Assembly: GCF_011038845.1 (NCBI RefSeq)
Contig: NZ_JAAKDW010000001.1
Location: forward strand, 290,655 to 354,654
Direction of reading: 5' to 3'
Source: Enterococcus sp. ZJ1622
Lineage (GTDB): Bacteria > Bacillota > Bacilli > Lactobacillales > Enterococcaceae
DNA length: 64,000 bases
Part shown: positions 59,345 through 64,000 of the stretch, in pieces
How positions within the stretch are numbered: position 1 is the first letter of the stretch
How the letters are laid out: every line of letters begins with the position of its first letter
The notes under the pieces: generated by a model
Databases searched by the model: none
The model's input: the letters and a program-made list of their open reading frames with translations, nothing else
What the model was told of the DNA's origin: nothing
Position numbers and translations under genes: made by a program

Positions 59345-60463
59345 TTGTTTGAAAAACTAAAACAATCCAAGCTGATGTTCTGGTCACTTGAATTACTGAT
59401 CATCGCTACGTTGATCATGGTGTCCTCACAAATCAACTTTATCTTCGAACCAATCGGAACGTTTTTTTCTACCTTATTTGCACCGGTGCTGATTGCAGGT
59501 TTCTTGTATTATCTGCTGAACCCGATTGTTAAATTACTGATGAAAACAAAGATCAAAAGAATATGGGCGGTGGCGATCGTGCTGCTCTTGTTGGTCGCAG
59601 CGATCATTTGGATCTTACTCAGCGTCATACCGAGCCTTGTACAGCAGATCTCCTCGCTAGCATCCAATATGCCTGATTTTATCAAGCAAGTCGAAAATTG
59701 GCTGAAAGAAGTAGCCGCACTGCCTATTTTCAAAGAGGTGGATGTCAATAAATATTTTGAACAGCTAGATATCTCTTATGGAACGATCATCCAGCAATTC
59801 CTCAGCGGTGTCTCAAATAGTTTAGGATCGATCGTTGGAACAATCGCTTCGGCGACCGTGGTGATCATCACTGCACCGTTTATTTTGTTTTACATGCTGA
59901 AAGATGGAGAAAAACTGGTACCAAATATCAAGCAGTTCTTTCCTGAAAAACGAAGAAGTCAAATCGTTGAATTACTTGGACAGCTGAATAAAACATTAGC
60001 GAGCTATATCAGCGGTCAGGCAATCGAGTGTCTGTTTGTCGGAACGTTCACTTTTTTAGGCTATCTGATCATCGGAGTGGATTACGCCTTTTTATTCGGT
60101 GTGATTGCAGGACTGACCAATCTGATCCCTTATCTGGGCCCTTATCTTGGGTTAGCACCTGCGTTTATCGTGACGGTTTTCAACGAACCGGTAAAGGCTT
60201 TGCTTTGCTGTGTAGTCGTACTGGTCGTTCAGCAACTGGACGGGAATGTGATTTATCCGAATGTGATCGGTAAATCATTGAAGATCCATCCGCTGACCAT
60301 CATCATCGTCTTATTGGTAGCAGGAAATATCGCTGGATTGCTAGGTATCTTCCTAGGTGTTCCTTTTTATGCTATCTGTAAAACAATCATTTCTTACGTC
60401 ATAAAAATCGTCAAGGAAGATAAACAAAATGAGAACAAGAAAAAAATCGCAACGACCCCTTAG
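59345..60463 (+). CDS. AI-2E family transporter (PerM/YdbI-like)
   Basis: The 372-residue protein starts at a TTG with AAAGGAG upstream. It has seven or eight transmembrane helices and the family motifs LIAGFLYYLLNPIVKLLM, TAPFILFYMLKDGE, GLTNLIPYLGPYLGLAP and LAGNIAGLLGIFLGVP-like (VAGNIAGLLGIFLGVPFYA). Members include autoinducer-2 exporters and Na+/Li+ antiporters; the substrate here cannot be decided. A short basic tail ends the protein. It is monocistronic, closed by a perfect hairpin. Confidence 0.92.
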   Translation: MFEKLKQSKLMFWSLELLIIATLIMVSSQINFIFEPIGTFFSTLFAPVLIAGFLYYLLNPIVKLLMKTKIKRIWAVAIVLLLLVAAIIWILLSVIPSLVQQISSLASNMPDFIKQVENWLKEVAALPIFKEVDVNKYFEQLDISYGTIIQQFLSGVSNSLGSIVGTIASATVVIITAPFILFYMLKDGEKLVPNIKQFFPEKRRSQIVELLGQLNKTLASYISGQAIECLFVGTFTFLGYLIIGVDYAFLFGVIAGLTNLIPYLGPYLGLAPAFIVTVFNEPVKALLCCVVVLVVQQLDGNVIYPNVIGKSLKIHPLTIIIVLLVAGNIAGLLGIFLGVPFYAICKTIISYVIKIVKEDKQNENKKKIATTP

Positions 60464-60520
60464 AACATTCTAATACACTTGTTTTTATTGCAAAGGAAAT
60501 GGCTTTGTGATACCATTTTA

Positions 60521-60547
60521 ACGTGGCTACTATAGCCACGTTTTTTT
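60521..60547 (+). terminator. Terminator of the AI-2E transporter gene
   Basis: A perfect 9-bp stem ACGTGGCTA/TAGCCACGT with a 3-base loop and a T tract. Confidence 0.93.
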
Positions 60548-60590
60548 CTATCGTAAATTAAAATCAACTATATAAGGAGAGAATGCGATT

Positions 60591-61967
60591 ATGAATGCTG
60601 ACCCTGAGAGTCAGTCGCTGTTAGCGCAGATTTTATTATTGATCATTTTGACATTGATCAATGCTTTTTTAGCAGCTTCCGAAATTGCCGTTGTTTCGAT
60701 TAATAAGAATCGGATCGAGCAGAAAGCTGAAGAAGGAGATGTGAAATCTCAAAAGCTTTTGAAAATATTGCAGAATCCAAATAACTTCCTATCGACAATC
60801 CAAGTAGGAATCACTTTGGTCAACATTTTATCTGGTGCTTCATTAGCCAATACTTTATCCGAACGGCTAGCGCCTGTATTAGGCGGCGGTGCAGCAGCAA
60901 AAAATATTGCGAACATCATTGTACTGGCTATTTTGACCTATGTCTCCATCGTTTTTGGGGAATTGTATCCTAAAAGAATTGCTTTGAACAAATCAGAAGA
61001 AGTAGCGAAATTTACCTCAGGACTTATCCGGCTGATCGGTGTCGTTGCCAAACCGTTTGTCTGGCTCCTGTCTGCTTCGACGAGTCTGTTGGCAAGGATT
61101 ACGCCGATGACATTCGATGATGAAGATTCAAAGATGACCAGAGACGAAATGAGATATATGTTAGAAACAGAAGGTGTATTGAATAACGAAGAACTGGAGA
61201 TGCTGCAAGGTGTCTTTTCTTTAGACACAAAGGTTGCGCGGGAAGTGATGGTCCCTCGAACAGATGCTTTTATGATCGACATTAATGACTCCATTGAAGA
61301 CAATGTCAATGAAGTGTTATCAGAAAATTATTCAAGGATCCCTGTTTATAATGAAGATAAAGACAAAGTCGTCGGTATCCTTCATACAAAGAATTTATTG
61401 AAAGCCGCTCATAAATTTGGTTTCGATCATTTGGAAATCAGAAAGATCATGCAAGAACCTTTATTCGTACCGGAAACGATTTTTATCGATGATCTGTTGT
61501 ATGAAATGAAAAAAACACAAAACCAAATGGCTATCTTGCTAGATGAATATGGCGGTGTCGTTGGTTTAGCGACATTAGAGGATCTTCTTGAGGAAATCGT
61601 CGGAGAGATCGATGACGAATCGGACGAAGTAGAAAATCTATATGAGAAAGTCGACGAACATGAATACATCATCCAAGGTCGTATGCTGATCGATGAGTTC
61701 AACGAAGCTTTCGACAGCGACTTGCACATGAGTGACGTCGATACGATGGCTGGTTATCTGATCACAGCGTTAGGACTGATCCCGGATGAAGGAGAAAAAT
61801 TGTCTTTTGATGTAGATAATATCACGTTGATCTCGGAAGAAATGGAAGGCTCTAGAATTCTCAAGATTCGGGTGATCTTCCATGATCCTGCAGAAACAGA
61901 AGCAGAGCCGGAAGAAGAACGCCGTTATTTCAGAAAAGAATTCGAAGACGATGAACCAAGAAGATAA
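60591..61967 (+). CDS. CNNM/CBS/CorC-domain membrane protein (hemolysin III-like, HlyC/CorC family)
   Basis: The 458-residue protein has four N-terminal membrane segments (CNNM/DUF21 domain, [20 protein letters not shown] and [20 protein letters not shown]). Two CBS domains follow (about 205-330: [33 protein letters not shown]), then a CorC_HlyC transporter-associated domain (about 345-430). Relatives export Mg2+ or Co2+ or protect against metal stress; the haemolysin name is historical. The acidic C-terminus ends within a 10-bp tandem repeat. AAGGAGAG lies upstream of the ATG. Confidence 0.92.
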   Translation: MNADPESQSLLAQILLLIILTLINAFLAASEIAVVSINKNRIEQKAEEGDVKSQKLLKILQNPNNFLSTIQVGITLVNILSGASLANTLSERLAPVLGGGAAAKNIANIIVLAILTYVSIVFGELYPKRIALNKSEEVAKFTSGLIRLIGVVAKPFVWLLSASTSLLARITPMTFDDEDSKMTRDEMRYMLETEGVLNNEELEMLQGVFSLDTKVAREVMVPRTDAFMIDINDSIEDNVNEVLSENYSRIPVYNEDKDKVVGILHTKNLLKAAHKFGFDHLEIRKIMQEPLFVPETIFIDDLLYEMKKTQNQMAILLDEYGGVVGLATLEDLLEEIVGEIDDESDEVENLYEKVDEHEYIIQGRMLIDEFNEAFDSDLHMSDVDTMAGYLITALGLIPDEGEKLSFDVDNITLISEEMEGSRILKIRVIFHDPAETEAEPEEERRYFRKEFEDDEPRR

Positions 61968-61990
61968 AAGAAGATAAAAGAAGATAAAAT
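61961..61990 (+). repeat. Three exact copies of a 10-bp repeat at the CorC-family stop codon
   Basis: GAAGATAAAA is present at 61961, 61971 and 61981. The TAA stop (61965-61967) lies in the first copy, so gain or loss of units does not change the protein. Confidence 0.95.
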
Positions 61991-62027
61991 GATTCTTCCT
62001 TTCTTGGGATATCACGCTGTATTGCTG

Positions 62028-62062
62028 AGAGGTTGGGACAGGTTCTGTCTTAACCTCTTTTT
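62028..62062 (+). terminator. Terminator of the CorC-family gene
   Basis: A 13-bp stem with G-U pairs (62028-62040 with 62046-62058) and a GGTTC loop, followed by T's. Confidence 0.85.
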
Positions 62063-62205
62063 CTTTTTGCCGGTAGATACACAAAAAGAATTATCAGTTT
62101 GACGGCTTTTTCAATCGCCGAATCCATGCTATACTAATCTAGTTGTAAGAAGAGACTGTGACAGATGCACAGAGTAAATAAATGAGTGAGAAACGGAGTT
62201 AAATT

Positions 62206-63786
62206 ATGAACAATCCAGAGTTAAAACAACAAGTGGACAATCGCCGGACATTTGCGATCATCTCCCACCCGGATGCCGGGAAAACAACGATCACAGAGCA
62301 ACTGCTTTTATTTGGTGGCGCGATCCGCCAAGCCGGGACGGTGAAAGGGAAAAAAACCGGAAACTTCGCAAAATCAGACTGGATGGAAATCGAAAAGCAA
62401 CGTGGGATTTCTGTTACCAGTTCTGTGATGCAATTTGACTATCAAGGTAAACGTGTCAATATCCTGGATACTCCTGGACATGAGGATTTCTCAGAAGATA
62501 CCTATCGTACCTTGATGGCGGTCGACAGCGCAGTGATGGTCATCGACAGTGCAAAAGGGATCGAAGCACAGACGAAGAAATTATTTCAAGTTGTAAAAAA
62601 ACGCGGTATCCCTATTTTTACTTTTATCAATAAACTGGATCGTGATGGTCGTGAACCGTTGGATCTGCTGGAAGAATTAGAAGAGCTATTGGATATCGAA
62701 TCTTATCCGATGAATTGGCCGATTGGTATGGGAAAAGGTTTAGAAGGACTTTACGATATCCATCATAATCGTGTCGAATTCTACCGCCCGGAAAATTATA
62801 ATGACGAGCGTCTTGTGCCATTGGATGAAGACGGCTTGCTTCCTGACAATCATCCTTTGACAGAAAATTCATTGTACCAGCAAGTGCTGGAAGAAGTGGA
62901 ACTGATCAAAGAAGCCGGCGATGCATTCAATGAAGAAAAAATCGCTCGTGGAGATCAGACACCTGTGTTTTTCGGTTCTGCTTTGACCAATTTCGGCGTA
63001 CAAACATTTTTAGAGACATTCGTCGATCTAGCTCCTTCACCATATGCACATAAAACACAAGATGAACAAATGGTCAGCCCGTACGAAGAAGACTTTTCAG
63101 GATTTGTTTTCAAGATCCAGGCGAATATGAATCCTGCCCATCGTGATCGGATCGCCTTTGTCCGGATCTGTTCAGGTACATTCGAACGCGGGATGGACGT
63201 CTCTTTGGAACGTACCAATAAAAAGCTGAAACTAAGCAATGTCACACAGTTCATGGCAGATGCTCGTGAAAACGTCGAAAAAGCAGTAGCAGGGGATATC
63301 ATCGGAGTCTACGATACGGGCAATTACCAAATCGGTGATACACTTTATGAAGGAAAGCTAAAGGTCGCTTACGAAGAGCTGCCGTCATTTACACCGGAAC
63401 TTTTCATGAAAGTAACGGCAAAAAATGTGATGAAACAAAAATCCTTCCATAAAGGGATCCATCAGCTTGTCCAAGAAGGGGCGATCCAGCTGTATAAAAC
63501 TTATCTAACAGAAGAATACATTATTGGAGCAGTCGGTCAGCTTCAATTTGAAGTTTTCCAGTATCGTATGCTGAATGAATACAACGCTGAAGTGATCATG
63601 TCGCCAATGGGGCATAAGATTGCAAGATGGATCGATCCGGAAGATTTGGATGAAAAAATGAGTTCCAGCAGAAACATCTTGGCTCGAGACCGTTTTGACC
63701 AACCATTGTTCTTGTTTGAAAACCAATTTGCAGAACGCTGGTTTGCAGATAAATATCCAGATGTGAAGTTGAAGAGTTTGATGTAA
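62206..63786 (+). CDS. prfC: Peptide chain release factor 3
   Basis: The 526-residue translational GTPase has all G motifs: [12 protein letters not shown] (G1), the switch I arginine-glycine region [26 protein letters not shown] (G3) and [12 protein letters not shown] (G4). An EF-Tu-like domain 2 (about 300-390) and the RF3-specific C-terminal domain ([22 protein letters not shown]) follow. It recycles RF1 and RF2 from ribosomes after termination. A TATACT with TGC before it (near 62130) may be its -10. Length is normal. Confidence 0.96.
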   Translation: MNNPELKQQVDNRRTFAIISHPDAGKTTITEQLLLFGGAIRQAGTVKGKKTGNFAKSDWMEIEKQRGISVTSSVMQFDYQGKRVNILDTPGHEDFSEDTYRTLMAVDSAVMVIDSAKGIEAQTKKLFQVVKKRGIPIFTFINKLDRDGREPLDLLEELEELLDIESYPMNWPIGMGKGLEGLYDIHHNRVEFYRPENYNDERLVPLDEDGLLPDNHPLTENSLYQQVLEEVELIKEAGDAFNEEKIARGDQTPVFFGSALTNFGVQTFLETFVDLAPSPYAHKTQDEQMVSPYEEDFSGFVFKIQANMNPAHRDRIAFVRICSGTFERGMDVSLERTNKKLKLSNVTQFMADARENVEKAVAGDIIGVYDTGNYQIGDTLYEGKLKVAYEELPSFTPELFMKVTAKNVMKQKSFHKGIHQLVQEGAIQLYKTYLTEEYIIGAVGQLQFEVFQYRMLNEYNAEVIMSPMGHKIARWIDPEDLDEKMSSSRNILARDRFDQPLFLFENQFAERWFADKYPDVKLKSLM

Positions 63787-63847
63787 AAGAAGAGGATGCG
63801 ACAGACTTGTCTGAGGGTGGATTCCTTAGTTTGTGACACTGATTCAT

Positions 63848-63877
63848 ATCGTGACGGATTTCCGTCACGATTTTTTT
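63848..63877 (+). terminator. Terminator of prfC
   Basis: A perfect 11-bp stem ATCGTGACGGA/TCCGTCACGAT with a TT loop and seven T's. Confidence 0.95.
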
Positions 63878-63892
63878 ATTATTGTCTTTAGA

Positions 63893-64000
63893 CCTAGTTG
63901 AGCTCGCAAAGCGAGTGAAACATAAAACCACCTGCTATGCGGGTGGGGAATAAAGGGTTCTACCAAAAAGCCCTTCAAATCGTTAAAATATGATTGTTCA
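63893..64000 (+). mobile_element. Possible left end of an IS200/IS605-like element (runs off window)
   Basis: After the prfC terminator, two closely spaced hairpins (AGCTCGC-AAA-GCGAG near 63900-63915 and CCACC-TGCTATGC-GGGTGG near 63931-63949) are followed by CTTTATT-like and AAGGG/CCCTT pairing near 63955-63975. Short imperfect subterminal palindromes of this kind occur at IS200/IS605 ends. No transposase is visible in the window, so this is a weak call. Confidence 0.3.

Overview
The window is a 64 kb piece of a low-GC Gram-positive chromosome, best read as Enterococcus faecium or a very close relative. The evidence is an Epa-type rhamnopolysaccharide cluster, a liaFSR operon whose residues LiaR W73 and LiaS T120 fall exactly at the numbering used for E. 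faecium, a chitinase and an AA10 lytic polysaccharide monooxygenase (LPMO) close together, AGGAGG-type ribosome sites and many TGTGGTATGAT-type extended -10 promoters. No rRNA, tRNA or CRISPR array was seen.

Region 1 (1-26.5 kb) is cell-surface polysaccharide. The left part (1-10.8 kb) is an Epa-like core: two membrane proteins, a Wzm/Wzt ABC exporter, a methyltransferase, a double-domain glycosyltransferase and an EpaR-like priming transferase. Next comes a strikingly AT-rich cassette (about 12-25.5 kb) with glycosyltransferases, a Wzy polymerase, a Wzx flippase, a GT52 (sialyltransferase-like) enzyme and eight sugar genes: 4,6-dehydratase, NeuB, NeuC, NeuD-type acetyltransferase, DegT aminotransferase, two Gfo/Idh/MocA proteins and a CMP-nonulosonate synthetase. 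That combination fits a legionaminic-acid-like nonulosonic acid better than ordinary sialic acid. A higher-GC GalE-like epimerase and a strong terminator close the region.

Region 2 (26.5-34.5 kb) is housekeeping and envelope: a serine beta-lactamase-like protein, MltG, GreA, LiaFSR, KtrA, a HesB-like protein and a D-2-hydroxyacid dehydrogenase. Region 3 (34.5-39 kb) is eroded accessory DNA bounded by two 38-bp near-identical direct repeats. It holds a frameshifted antitoxin-like gene, an Xre regulator divergent from a frameshifted secreted (bacteriocin-like) gene, a small membrane protein and a relic ORF. A broken CDF metal transporter lies just outside.

Region 4 (39-50.4 kb) has GtrA, MnSOD and a cold-shock protein, then an Mga-like regulator divergent from a sortase-anchored protein whose stalk is 353 residues of alternating Asp and Ala. 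It continues with an uncharacterised three-gene operon (all-helical protein, small membrane protein, Mur-ligase-like enzyme) and an LCP-family protein. Region 5 (50.4-64 kb) has TspO, a GH18 chitinase, ArsC, an AA10 LPMO, RlmD-type methyltransferase, RecX, MutY, a DUF402 protein, an approximately 118-bp tandem intergenic repeat, a GNAT acetyltransferase, an AI-2E transporter, a CorC/HlyC protein and RF3. The right edge may enter an IS200/IS605-like element.
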